A stretch of DNA of 64,000 nt from Streptomyces sp. SAI-135. Lineage in GTDB: Bacteria; Actinomycetota; Actinomycetes; Streptomycetales; Streptomycetaceae. The stretch is taken from contig NZ_JARXYP010000002.1 of assembly GCF_029893805.1 (NCBI RefSeq), positions 5,332,001 through 5,396,000 of the forward strand, given 5' to 3'. The notes under the pieces are model-generated. The model was not told the DNA's origin and ran no database searches. It saw nothing but the letters and a program-made list of their open reading frames with translations. The first letter of the stretch is position 1. Each line of letters opens with the position of its first letter. A program made the position numbers and the translations under genes. Positions 25,018 to 33,321 of this stretch are shown piece by piece.

Positions 25018-26838
25018 ATGCAGCCGCTCGGCGTCGACGAGCCCACCGCCGTGGGCCCCTACCGGCTGCTCGGCCGGCTGGGCTCCGGCGGCATGGGCCG
25101 GGTCTACCTCGGCCGCAGCGCCGGCGGGCGCACGGTCGCGGTCAAGATCGTGCACCCGCACTTCGCGCTCGACGAGGAGTTCCGCGCCAGATTCCGGCGC
25201 GAGGTGGACGCGGCGCGCAGAGTGGGCGGGGCCTGGACCGCGCCGGTCCTCGACGCCGACCCGGAGGCGCCCGTGCCCTGGGTCGCCACCGGGTACGCGG
25301 CGGGCCCTTCCCTGGCCTCGGCGGTCACGGACGGCGGACCGCTGCCCGAGCACTCCGTACGGGTCCTGGGCGCGGGACTGGCCGAGGCGCTCGCCGCCGT
25401 GCACGAACTCGGGCTCGTCCACCGGGACGTGAAGCCCTCCAACGTCCTGCTCACCGTCGACGGCCCCCTCCTCATCGACTTCGGCATCGCCCGCGCCACC
25501 GACGGCACCGCGTCCCTGACGTCGACGGGGGTCTCGATCGGCTCGCCCGGTTACATGGCGCCCGAGCAGATCCTCAGCAAGGGGGTGTCGGCCGCGGCGG
25601 ACGTCTTCTCCCTGGGCGCGGTCCTGGCCTACGCGGCCACGGGGACACCGCCCTTCCCCGGGGACTCCTCGGCCTCGCTCCTCTACAAGGTCGTCCACGA
25701 GGAGCCCGAACTCGGCTCACTGAGCGGTGAGTTGCGGGAGGTCGTGGAGGCCTGCCTGGTCAAGTCGGCGCAGGAGCGGCCGGCTCCGGGCGAGGTGGCC
25801 CGGCGGCTGGCCCCGCAGGGCGCGGCCCGGCTGGTGGCGGCGGGGTGGCTGCCGGGGGCCCTGGTCGAGCAGGTGGGGCGCAGCGCCGTGGAGCTGCTGA
25901 ACCTGGAGGCGGTGGCGGAGCGGCCGTCCGGGCCGGTGGGGTTCAGCAGCCCTTCCGTGGGCGGGGGGCCGGCTGATCCGGTGGGTGCGTTCGGGCCGCC
26001 GCCAGTGATGCCGTCGGTGTCGCCGGGGGCACCTCCGGCCCCCGCGACCGGGCCCGCCGCATATCCGGTCACGCCACCGGCTCCCACGGGCACTCCCTCC
26101 GGACCCGCTGTGTTGCCGGAGCCCCGGGACGCGGTGCCGCACGAGACGGTGGTGCCCTCGGACAGCCGCTCCGGTCCCGGAAAGCTCTCCGTCTCCGTGG
26201 CGGCCACGTCCACGTCCGGCGACAACGGCCGCGGGCGTCGGCTGAGTTGCACCGTGGCGCTCGCCGTCGCGGGCGCGCTGGCGGCCGTGACCGTGGGGTC
26301 GGTGTTCGTGTTCGACCTGCTGCCGGGGCGAGGCGGCGACGACGACTCGGCGGGTTCCCCTCCCGGCAGCGACGCGTACTCCTCGGCGCCGACCTCCGTG
26401 CCGTCGGCGTCCTCCTCCGTCTCCCCGTCCCTCTCCTCCTCTGTCTCCCCGTCGTCGTCGAGCGAGCCGACTGGCGGACCGGCCGCGGTCCCCGCCCGCT
26501 TTCTCGGCACCTGGGAGGGCCAGGGCACGGGGCTCGGCGGAAGCCTGCCGATGGGGACCTTCCGGATCACCGTCAAGAAGGTGGGCGTGGGCGAGGAGTT
26601 GGGCCGCCTCCAGCAGACCGACGCGATCGGCGCGGTCTGCACCGACGTCCTCACCCTGAAGAAGGTCACCGACACCGAGCTCGTCACCACGGCCGTCGGC
26701 GCCAAGGACAACCACCCCGGCTGCAACCCGGCCGCGCACACGGTCCGCCTCACCACCGTGGGCGAGGACCTGAAGTACACCTCGGAGAGCGAGGCCGAGG
26801 GATACCCCGAGGCGCGGATGTCGAAGGTCGGGCGGTGA
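25018..26838 (+). CDS. membrane Ser/Thr protein kinase with extracytoplasmic domain
   Basis: A 606-residue Hanks-type kinase. The kinase domain (about residues 13-280) has GSGGMGRVYLG, the ATP lysine VAVKI, HRDVKPSNVLL and IDFGIA (DFG). A Pro/Ser/Gly-rich linker leads to one transmembrane helix at about 409-435. The external part has a Ser-rich stalk then a domain of about 120 residues with two cysteines (VCTD and PGCNP) and beta-like pattern. It is not a PASTA domain. The next gene starts within its stop (GTGA), linking it to a prepilin peptidase. Confidence 0.93.
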   Translation: MQPLGVDEPTAVGPYRLLGRLGSGGMGRVYLGRSAGGRTVAVKIVHPHFALDEEFRARFRREVDAARRVGGAWTAPVLDADPEAPVPWVATGYAAGPSLASAVTDGGPLPEHSVRVLGAGLAEALAAVHELGLVHRDVKPSNVLLTVDGPLLIDFGIARATDGTASLTSTGVSIGSPGYMAPEQILSKGVSAAADVFSLGAVLAYAATGTPPFPGDSSASLLYKVVHEEPELGSLSGELREVVEACLVKSAQERPAPGEVARRLAPQGAARLVAAGWLPGALVEQVGRSAVELLNLEAVAERPSGPVGFSSPSVGGGPADPVGAFGPPPVMPSVSPGAPPAPATGPAAYPVTPPAPTGTPSGPAVLPEPRDAVPHETVVPSDSRSGPGKLSVSVAATSTSGDNGRGRRLSCTVALAVAGALAAVTVGSVFVFDLLPGRGGDDDSAGSPPGSDAYSSAPTSVPSASSSVSPSLSSSVSPSSSSEPTGGPAAVPARFLGTWEGQGTGLGGSLPMGTFRITVKKVGVGEELGRLQQTDAIGAVCTDVLTLKKVTDTELVTTAVGAKDNHPGCNPAAHTVRLTTVGEDLKYTSESEAEGYPEARMSKVGR

Positions 26839-27563
26839 CGGGGCTGCTCGTCGTCGTGGCCGCGCTGTGGGGAGCGGCGACGGGCGCACTGCTGCCCCGC
26901 GCGGCCTACCGCTTCTCCGTCCCGCCCGGGGAAGCGTGGCGCTCGACCTGCCCCGAGGGGCACCCGATGGCCGGCTGGCTCGGACGGGCGAGGTGCCGGA
27001 ACTGCGGCACCCGGCAGTCGTACGGCCGCGGCGCCCTGCTCCTTGCCACCCTCACCGCCCTCCTCTGCGCCTGTCTCGCCGCCGCCACCGGCACCCGCCC
27101 GGAGATCGCCGTCTGGCTGCTGCTCACCCCGGTGGGCGTCCTGCTCGCCGTGGTCGATCTGCGCGTACGACGGCTGCCCGACCCGCTCACCCTGCCCCTC
27201 GCGGCGGCCGCGCTCGCGCTGCTCGGGCTGGTCTCCTTCCTGCCGGAGCACACCGGCACCTGGTCCCACGCCCTGTCCGGCGCCCTCGCCCTCGGCGTCG
27301 GCTACTGGGTGCTGTGGCGGATCAACCCCGGCGGCATGGGGTTCGGCGACGTGAAGCTGGCGCTCGGGGCGGGAGCGGTCCTGGGCTGGTACGGCTGGGA
27401 CACCGTGCTCCTTGGCACCTTCGCCGGGTTCCTGCTCGGCGCGCTGTACGGCGGTGTCCTGGTCCTGGCGGGCCGGGCGGGGCGCAAGACGGCGATCCCG
27501 TTCGGACCGTTCCTGATCACGGGGGCGTACGCGGGGCTGCTGATCGGTGCGTACACGGCCTGA
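26835..27563 (+). CDS. prepilin peptidase / A24 aspartic peptidase
   Basis: A 242-residue membrane protease of the prepilin peptidase family. The two catalytic aspartates fall in VVDLRVRRLPD and GMGFGDVKLALG (GxGD). The N-terminal cytoplasmic loop keeps Cys pairs (CPEGHP, then CRNCGT), typical of bifunctional enzymes. Multiple helices follow. No pilin or type II/IV secretion gene is nearby, so its substrates are encoded elsewhere. It overlaps the kinase stop by four bases. Confidence 0.92.
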   Translation: MTGLLVVVAALWGAATGALLPRAAYRFSVPPGEAWRSTCPEGHPMAGWLGRARCRNCGTRQSYGRGALLLATLTALLCACLAAATGTRPEIAVWLLLTPVGVLLAVVDLRVRRLPDPLTLPLAAAALALLGLVSFLPEHTGTWSHALSGALALGVGYWVLWRINPGGMGFGDVKLALGAGAVLGWYGWDTVLLGTFAGFLLGALYGGVLVLAGRAGRKTAIPFGPFLITGAYAGLLIGAYTA

Positions 27564-27634
27564 CATCCGGCTTGTCACAGGGCTGGCGTAGGCTGGCCCG
27601 GACCGCCCGAATCCTTGACGAAAGGCACGCCCCG

Positions 27635-28834
27635 GTGACCGAGAAGGCCGACCTTCAGTCCGTCCTCGACCGTGCCGCCGAGGGCGGGCGCATCACTCCC
27701 GAGGAGGCGCTCGACCTCTACCGCGACGCCCCGCTGCACGCGCTGGGCTCGGCCGCGGACGCCGTGCGCCGCCGCCGGTACGCGGGCACGGAGCACATCG
27801 CGACGTACATCATCGAGCGGAACATCAACTACACCAACGTCTGCGTCACGGCGTGCAAGTTCTGCGCGTTCTACGCCCCGCCCACCGCCAAGGACAAGGG
27901 CTGGACCCGCGACCTGGACGACATCCTGCGCCGGTGCGCGGAGACCGTCGAGCTCGGCGGCACGCAGATCATGTTCCAGGGCGGCCACCACCCGGACTAC
28001 GGCGTGGAGTACTACGAGAAGCACTTCGCCGCCATCAAGAAGGAGTTCCCCCAGCTGGTCATCCACTCGCTGGGTGCCTCCGAGGTCGAGCACATGGCGA
28101 GGATCTCGAAGGTCTCGGTCGAGGAGGCGATCCAGCGCATCCACGCGGCCGGTCTCGACTCCTTCGCCGGCGCCGGCGCGGAGCTGCTCCCCGAGCGCCC
28201 CCGCAAGGCCATCGCCCCGCTCAAGGAGTCCGGCGAGCGCTGGCTGGAGATCATGGAGACCGCGCACCGGCTGGGCGTGGAGTCCACCTCCACCATGCTC
28301 ATGGGCACCGGCGAGACCAACGCCGAGCGCATCGAGCACCTGCGCATGATCCGTGACGTCCAGGACCGCACGGGCGGCTTCCGGGCCTTCATCCCGTACC
28401 TCTACCAGCCGATGAACAACCACCTGAAGGGCCGTACCCAGGCCACGATCTTCGAGTACCTGCGGATGATCGCGATCTCCCGGCTCTTCATGGACAACAT
28501 CGCCCACATCCAGGGCTCCTGGCTGACCACCGGCCAGGACGCGGGCCAGCTCACGCTGCACTACGGCGCGGACGACCTCGGCTCGGTCATGCTGGAGGAG
28601 AACGTCGTCTCGGCGGCGGGTGCCAGGCACCGCTCCAACCTCCAGGAAATGATCGACATGATCCGCACGGCGGGCCGGGTCCCGGCCCAGCGCTCCACGA
28701 CGTACGAACACCTCGTCGTCCACGACGACCCGGCGAACGACCCGGTCGACGCGCGCGTGATGTCCCACATCTCCTCCACGGCGATCGAGGGCGGCACGGC
28801 CCACCCCGAGCTGAAGATCCTCGCCTCCAACTAG
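27635..28834 (+). CDS. mqnC: cyclic dehypoxanthinyl futalosine synthase (radical SAM)
   Basis: A 399-residue radical SAM enzyme that cyclises dehypoxanthinyl futalosine. The iron-sulfur motif CVTACKFC is at about residues 70-77. QIMFQGGHHPDYGVEYY, VESTSTMLMGTGET, and GSWLTTGQDAGQL are MqnC-typical. The GTG start at 27635 has GAAAGG upstream. It is followed eight bases later by a small amidohydrolase-like gene. It is homologous to but separate from mqnE at 6800. Confidence 0.94.
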   Translation: MTEKADLQSVLDRAAEGGRITPEEALDLYRDAPLHALGSAADAVRRRRYAGTEHIATYIIERNINYTNVCVTACKFCAFYAPPTAKDKGWTRDLDDILRRCAETVELGGTQIMFQGGHHPDYGVEYYEKHFAAIKKEFPQLVIHSLGASEVEHMARISKVSVEEAIQRIHAAGLDSFAGAGAELLPERPRKAIAPLKESGERWLEIMETAHRLGVESTSTMLMGTGETNAERIEHLRMIRDVQDRTGGFRAFIPYLYQPMNNHLKGRTQATIFEYLRMIAISRLFMDNIAHIQGSWLTTGQDAGQLTLHYGADDLGSVMLEENVVSAAGARHRSNLQEMIDMIRTAGRVPAQRSTTYEHLVVHDDPANDPVDARVMSHISSTAIEGGTAHPELKILASN

Positions 28835-28841
28835 GCCCGCG

Positions 28842-29390
28842 GTGCTGACGATCCACACGGCCGACCTGGTGGTCCCGGGCGACGGAAGAGCGCCGTTGCC
28901 CGGCGGGGCGGTACTGGTCGAGGGCCGCCGGATCGCCGCCGTGGAGCCCTACGAGGACCTGGTGGCCGCCCACTCCACGGCCCGGGTGCGCCGCTGGCCG
29001 GGACGCATCACCCCCGGCCTGCTGCACCCGCACGGCCCGGAGCTCCTGGAGCGGTCCTACCACCCGGACCCACGCGAGGAGCTGGGCGCCGAGCCCCTCA
29101 CGGGCGAGGCGCTGTCGGCCCTGGCCATGACGGACGCACGGTGGGGCGCGAGCGCGAGGCGGGGCGTACAGCGGTTGTTGGCGCAGGGCACGGTGGCGGT
29201 CATCGGCCCCTTGCAGCGCCCCACGGTGATCGACGCCGTGCACAGGTCGGGCCTGACGATCCAGGACGGGTCCACGGAGGCGGCCCCACCCCCGTTGCTC
29301 CCCGACGCGGACGCGACGTTCGCGATCTTCTCCGGAACGGAATGCGTGGCCACGGTGATCAGGGGCCGCTTGCTGCACAGGCGCAGGTAG
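28842..29390 (+). CDS. barrel-less amidohydrolase-like protein downstream of mqnC
   Basis: A 182-residue protein with the start of an amidohydrolase (imidazolonepropionase-like) fold: the beta-sandwich-type N-terminus (HTADLVVPGDGRAPLPGGAV) and ITPGLLHPHGPELLE, where other members have PGLVNxHTHL. It then lacks the TIM barrel with the remaining metal ligands, and ends with a sandwich-like segment (ATFAIFSGTECVATVIRGRL). So it is unlikely to be a full hydrolase. It begins eight bases after mqnC. A role linked to aminofutalosine deamination is only a guess. Confidence 0.75.
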   Translation: MLTIHTADLVVPGDGRAPLPGGAVLVEGRRIAAVEPYEDLVAAHSTARVRRWPGRITPGLLHPHGPELLERSYHPDPREELGAEPLTGEALSALAMTDARWGASARRGVQRLLAQGTVAVIGPLQRPTVIDAVHRSGLTIQDGSTEAAPPPLLPDADATFAIFSGTECVATVIRGRLLHRRR

Positions 29391-29398
29391 GGATTTTT

Positions 29399-29454
29399 AG
29401 GGGCGCGGGGCTGTATCGATGTGCGGCTCCGCCGCGCGGGCGCGACCAGCCCCC
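29399..29454 (-). repeat. dispersed extragenic palindromic repeat, copy 3 (variant)
   Basis: On the minus strand it begins GGGGGCTGGTCGCGC and ends with CCCCGCGCCCCT, like copies 1 and 2, but a different stretch of about 30 bases replaces the central AGTT. It lies just after the stop of the amidohydrolase-like gene and next to a TTTTTA tract, so it may also terminate transcription. Confidence 0.65.
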
Positions 29455-29474
29455 ACCGGCCCCGCACTCAAAAC

Positions 29475-30485
29475 TCAACCCCCCAGCGCCTCCCCAAACG
29501 CCCCCGAACTCTGAGAAACCCCACTGCAATTGGTCAACGGATCATCCTCACCGGACTCCCCCGACGCACACTGCTGATCCCGGAACGTCGACCACATCGA
29601 CACCCACCCCACCCCCTCCGACTCCGCGAACTCCCGCACCTGCGCCGCGTCGGACAACGTGAACGTCTCCCCGTCCACATCATTCGTCCCGATCATCGAG
29701 GTGAGCGCGAGAGCCCGCCACGCGGTGGAGTCCGACGTACCGAAGACCGACTTCAACTGCGCCTGCGCCGCCTTCGCGGAGGTGATCGCGTAATCCCCCA
29801 TGTCCCCGTCGTACGACTCCCCGTAGTTCATCGTCATGATGTTGACCGTCGACACCTGGACCGCGTTGTTGTTCGCGGACTCCAGCAGAGCCACGCTGTC
29901 GTCGTCGAGCCCGGACGGCATCACGGGAAGCGTGAACGAGACGGCGAGATCGGTCCGTTCCTCCTGGAGCAACGCGATCGCCTCGGACCGCAGATCCACC
30001 GAGTCCGAGTCCGTCAGCGCGTCCCCCTCGACGTCGAAGTCGGCGAGCGAGGAACCGGCCGCGTCCAGCGCCGAGCCGTACGCCGCCGCGAGCTTCGCCG
30101 CACTGGAACAGGTCTCGGCCAGCTCCTTCCCGGACGCCCCGCCGAAGGAGACCCGCACCTCGGCGCCGTCCTCCTTGAGCGCGCTGATCCGGGACGCGAC
30201 GGACGCGTCCCCGATGGCCGACGTGCCGTTCCAGGACGGCGTGCAGTCGCTGCCGTCGGCGATGACGAACGCCAGGTTGTAGACCGAGGGCGAACCCGCG
30301 GAGTCGTTGTCGGAGGCCCCGGTGGCACTGACGTACGGGGCGTACCCGGTGACCGCCGACGGTGACGCGCTGCTCCGGTCCGGCGGCTTCGCGTCCGAGG
30401 TGCTGCCCGATCCGGAGGAACACCCTGCCGTGGCCAGGGCGATCAGACAACTGAGCCCGGCCATCGGCTTCAGGAAACTCCGCAT
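29475..30485 (-). CDS. secreted GH18-like lipoprotein (chitinase-like)
   Basis: A 336-residue lipoprotein. The lipobox LATAGC follows an N-terminal hydrophobic region, so it is probably anchored outside the membrane. The GH18 catalytic signature DxDxE is seen as DFDVEGD, and the beta-strand segments VRVSFGG and TVNIMTMNYGES match GH18 barrels. It should act on chitin or another N-acetylglucosamine polymer. It is divergent from the exopolysaccharide operon, so it might process that polymer; that is inference. Confidence 0.85.
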   Translation of the reverse strand: MRSFLKPMAGLSCLIALATAGCSSGSGSTSDAKPPDRSSASPSAVTGYAPYVSATGASDNDSAGSPSVYNLAFVIADGSDCTPSWNGTSAIGDASVASRISALKEDGAEVRVSFGGASGKELAETCSSAAKLAAAYGSALDAAGSSLADFDVEGDALTDSDSVDLRSEAIALLQEERTDLAVSFTLPVMPSGLDDDSVALLESANNNAVQVSTVNIMTMNYGESYDGDMGDYAITSAKAAQAQLKSVFGTSDSTAWRALALTSMIGTNDVDGETFTLSDAAQVREFAESEGVGWVSMWSTFRDQQCASGESGEDDPLTNCSGVSQSSGAFGEALGG

Positions 30486-30672
30486 TGCGCATGCACCCGC
30501 TCTCGTGAGGTCGCTTTCTGAGGAGCGAATGTCTCACACGGGCCTGAGCGTCATGACGAATTCACAGGCTTTCGTGGAATCTCTCAGGAAACGGAAAGCG
30601 TCAGACCTTTCTCATATGCGCCTCACAAGAACGCCAAATGTGGACACATAAAGACTCCCTAACGTCTGGGGA

Positions 30673-31059
30673 ATGCATTCCGAGCCTGCCACCGAAAACC
30701 GTGCCGACGCGCGCGGTCGCCGCCGCAAACGCGGCAGTAACGGGTCCGCCGAGGGGCCCGTGTTCGTTGACAACTCCGGACGCCGCTCCAAGCTGCTGCG
30801 CCGGATCGGCCTTCTCCTCGGCGCCCTGTCCCTCGGCTACGCCGTCGTGCTGGGCCTGGCCTTCATGGGCATCGGCGTCTCCAGCGCGACGCTGCTGCCC
30901 TTCGCGGGCGGCGGCCCTGGCGGTGCCTCGAACTCCGGCCCCGGCGGCCTCCAGCCGCAGGGCGGTATCGGCACCCCGCCGGCGCTGCCCACCGGCAACG
31001 CCACGGGTGCTCCGCCGAGCGCCGCCCCGACCGCGACCGCCTCCGTCGCCTCCAACTGA
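30673..31059 (+). CDS. small membrane protein at the head of the exopolysaccharide operon
   Basis: A 128-residue protein. An Arg/Lys-rich N-terminus leads to one or two hydrophobic segments (LLGALSLGYAVVLGLAFMG and GVSSATLLPFAG), then a Gly/Pro/Ala-rich tail. I recognise no family. It lies 18 bases before the deacetylase/glycosyltransferase gene on the same strand. It may help assemble the synthase. Confidence 0.8.
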   Translation: MHSEPATENRADARGRRRKRGSNGSAEGPVFVDNSGRRSKLLRRIGLLLGALSLGYAVVLGLAFMGIGVSSATLLPFAGGGPGGASNSGPGGLQPQGGIGTPPALPTGNATGAPPSAAPTATASVASN

Positions 31060-31077
31060 CCGGAACGGCCACACCAC

Positions 31078-33321
31078 ATGACCACGACGACGCCCTCCCG
31101 CGGCCGCCGGCGTGCCCCCTCCCGCATCGAGCGGGCGGCGGGCAAGGCCGCGGCGCTGCAGAAACCGCGGGTCATCCTCGCCCTGCTGCTCCTGCTCGGC
31201 CTGACCAGTGTCATGCTGCTCGACGGCTATCTGCGCGCCGAGGTCGGCGGCGACCAGCGGGTGCGCGACGGCGCCAGCTCCAGCAAGGTCCCCGAGAAGA
31301 TCCTCGACGGCGGGCCGATCATCAGCTTCCGGGGCGGGCAGGCGACGACGACCTCCGTCCCGTCCAAGACGATCGCGCTCACCTTCGACGACGGCCCGAA
31401 CCCGACGTACACGCCCCAGGTCCTGGAGATCCTGGAGAAGTACGACGTCCCGGCGACCTTCTTCGTGGTCGGCTCGATGGTCTCGCGCTACCCGGGGATC
31501 GTGCAGGACATGGTCGACCAGGGCAACGAGGTGGGCATCCACACCTTCACCCACGTCGACCTCTCCTACCAGAGCGACGCCCGCATCCGGCGCGAGATGA
31601 CCCAGACGCAGCTCGCGCTCGCGGGCGCGGCCGGCATCACGACCACGCTGTTCCGGGCGCCGTACTCCTCGGAGACGGACGCGATCGACAACTACAGCTG
31701 GCCCGTCTACAAGAAGCTCGGCGAGGAGGGCTACACCAGCGTCTTCGTCGACACCGACAGCGACGACTGGAAGAAGCCGGGCGTCTCGAAGATCGTCAAG
31801 TGGGCCACGCCGTCCGGTACCTCGGGCGCCTCCGTGCTGATGCACGACGCCGGTGGCGACCGCGAGCAGACGATCGAGGCGCTGCCGAAGTACATCGAGA
31901 AGATGCGGGCGAAGGGCTACACCTTCACCACCGTCAGCGGGGTCATCGAGGCCCAGAACACGGGCGCCGCGGGCGGACAGCTCCCGGGCGGGGCGCTGAA
32001 CGGCGCCGACCGCCTCCAGGCCGCGCACCGCGAGGCCACCGGGGCGACCCTCTACGAGGGCAAGGCGCTCGTCGTGGCCGTCGCCGTGGCCGAGTACACC
32101 GTGCCCACGCTGTCGGCCGGACTGGTGGTCGTCGGCGTGGCCGTCATGGGCCGGTTCGGAATGATGCTGGTCCTCGCCCGCCGCCACTACAGACAGCGCA
32201 ACAAACGCCGCTTCAGCTGGGGGCCCACGGTCACCCGCCCGGTGACCGTGATCGTCCCGGCGTACAACGAGAAGGAGTGCATCGCCAACACCCTGGAGTC
32301 GCTGGCGAAGAGCACCCATCCGATCGAGGTGATCGTCGTCGACGACGGCTCCTCCGACGGGACCTCGGAGATCGCCCGGGCCGCGGCCGACAAGCTCGGC
32401 ATGACCAACGTCCGCGTCATCCGCCAGGAGAACGCGGGCAAGCCGGCCGCCCTCAACAACGGCGTCCGCAGCGCCAGTCACGACATCGTCGTGATGATGG
32501 ACGGCGACACCGTCTTCGAACCGGACACCGTACGGCAGCTGGTGCAGCCCTTCGCGGACCCGGAGGTCGGCGCGGTCGCCGGCAACGCCAAGGTCGGCAA
32601 CCGCAACACGGTCATCGGGGCCTGGCAGCACATCGAGTACGTGATGGGCTTCAACCTCGACCGCCGGATGTACGACCTGCTGCGCTGCATGCCCACCATC
32701 CCGGGCGCGATCGGCGCCTTCCGCCGCGAGGCGGTCCTCCAGGTCGGCGGCATGAGCGAGGACACCCTCGCCGAGGACACCGACATCACCATCGCGATGC
32801 ACCGCGCGGGCTGGCGGGTCGTCTACCAGGAGCACGCCCGCGCCTGGACCGAGGCGCCCGGCTCCCTCAAGCAGCTCTGGTCGCAGCGCTACCGGTGGTC
32901 GTACGGCACCATGCAGGCGCTGTGGAAGCACCGCAGGTCCCTCACCGACAAGGGGCCCTCGGGCCGCTTCGGCCGGGTCGGGATGCCGCTGGTGGTGATC
33001 TTCCAGATCCTCACGCCGGTCTTCGCCCCGCTGATCGACGTGTTCACCGCCTACTCGATGATCTTCGTCGACTTCCAGGCGGCGCTGTACGCGTGGCTCG
33101 CGGTCCTCGGCGTCCAGCTCGTGTGTGCCGCGTACGCCTTCAAGCTGGACAAGGAGCAGTACCGGTATCTGCTGATGATGCCGCTCCAGCAACTCGCCTA
33201 CCGGCAGATGATGTACCTCGTCCTCATCCACTCCTGCATCACCGCGCTCACCGGCGGCCGCCTGCGCTGGCAGAAACTGAAGCGGACCGGCGAGGTCGGC
33301 ACCCCGGCGGGGGTGAGCTAG
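31078..33321 (+). CDS. bifunctional polysaccharide deacetylase / GT2 synthase (MatB-like)
   Basis: A 747-residue membrane protein. An N-terminal helix is followed by a NodB deacetylase domain (TFDDGPNPTYTPQVLEIL; HTFTHVDLSY; FRAPYSSETD), then membrane helices and a processive GT2 glycosyltransferase (TVIVPAYNEKE, VVDDGSSDGT, MMDGDT and the QRYRWSYG motif). This architecture matches MatB, which makes poly-beta-1,6-N-acetylglucosamine in Streptomyces. It would make and partly deacetylate a surface polymer. The next gene, an acyltransferase, starts directly after its stop. Confidence 0.92.
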   Translation: MTTTTPSRGRRRAPSRIERAAGKAAALQKPRVILALLLLLGLTSVMLLDGYLRAEVGGDQRVRDGASSSKVPEKILDGGPIISFRGGQATTTSVPSKTIALTFDDGPNPTYTPQVLEILEKYDVPATFFVVGSMVSRYPGIVQDMVDQGNEVGIHTFTHVDLSYQSDARIRREMTQTQLALAGAAGITTTLFRAPYSSETDAIDNYSWPVYKKLGEEGYTSVFVDTDSDDWKKPGVSKIVKWATPSGTSGASVLMHDAGGDREQTIEALPKYIEKMRAKGYTFTTVSGVIEAQNTGAAGGQLPGGALNGADRLQAAHREATGATLYEGKALVVAVAVAEYTVPTLSAGLVVVGVAVMGRFGMMLVLARRHYRQRNKRRFSWGPTVTRPVTVIVPAYNEKECIANTLESLAKSTHPIEVIVVDDGSSDGTSEIARAAADKLGMTNVRVIRQENAGKPAALNNGVRSASHDIVVMMDGDTVFEPDTVRQLVQPFADPEVGAVAGNAKVGNRNTVIGAWQHIEYVMGFNLDRRMYDLLRCMPTIPGAIGAFRREAVLQVGGMSEDTLAEDTDITIAMHRAGWRVVYQEHARAWTEAPGSLKQLWSQRYRWSYGTMQALWKHRRSLTDKGPSGRFGRVGMPLVVIFQILTPVFAPLIDVFTAYSMIFVDFQAALYAWLAVLGVQLVCAAYAFKLDKEQYRYLLMMPLQQLAYRQMMYLVLIHSCITALTGGRLRWQKLKRTGEVGTPAGVS

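Noticed and set aside
26835..27563. A type IV pilus cluster around the prepilin peptidase
   Set aside because: No pilin, ATPase or secretin gene is nearby; only the peptidase is present.
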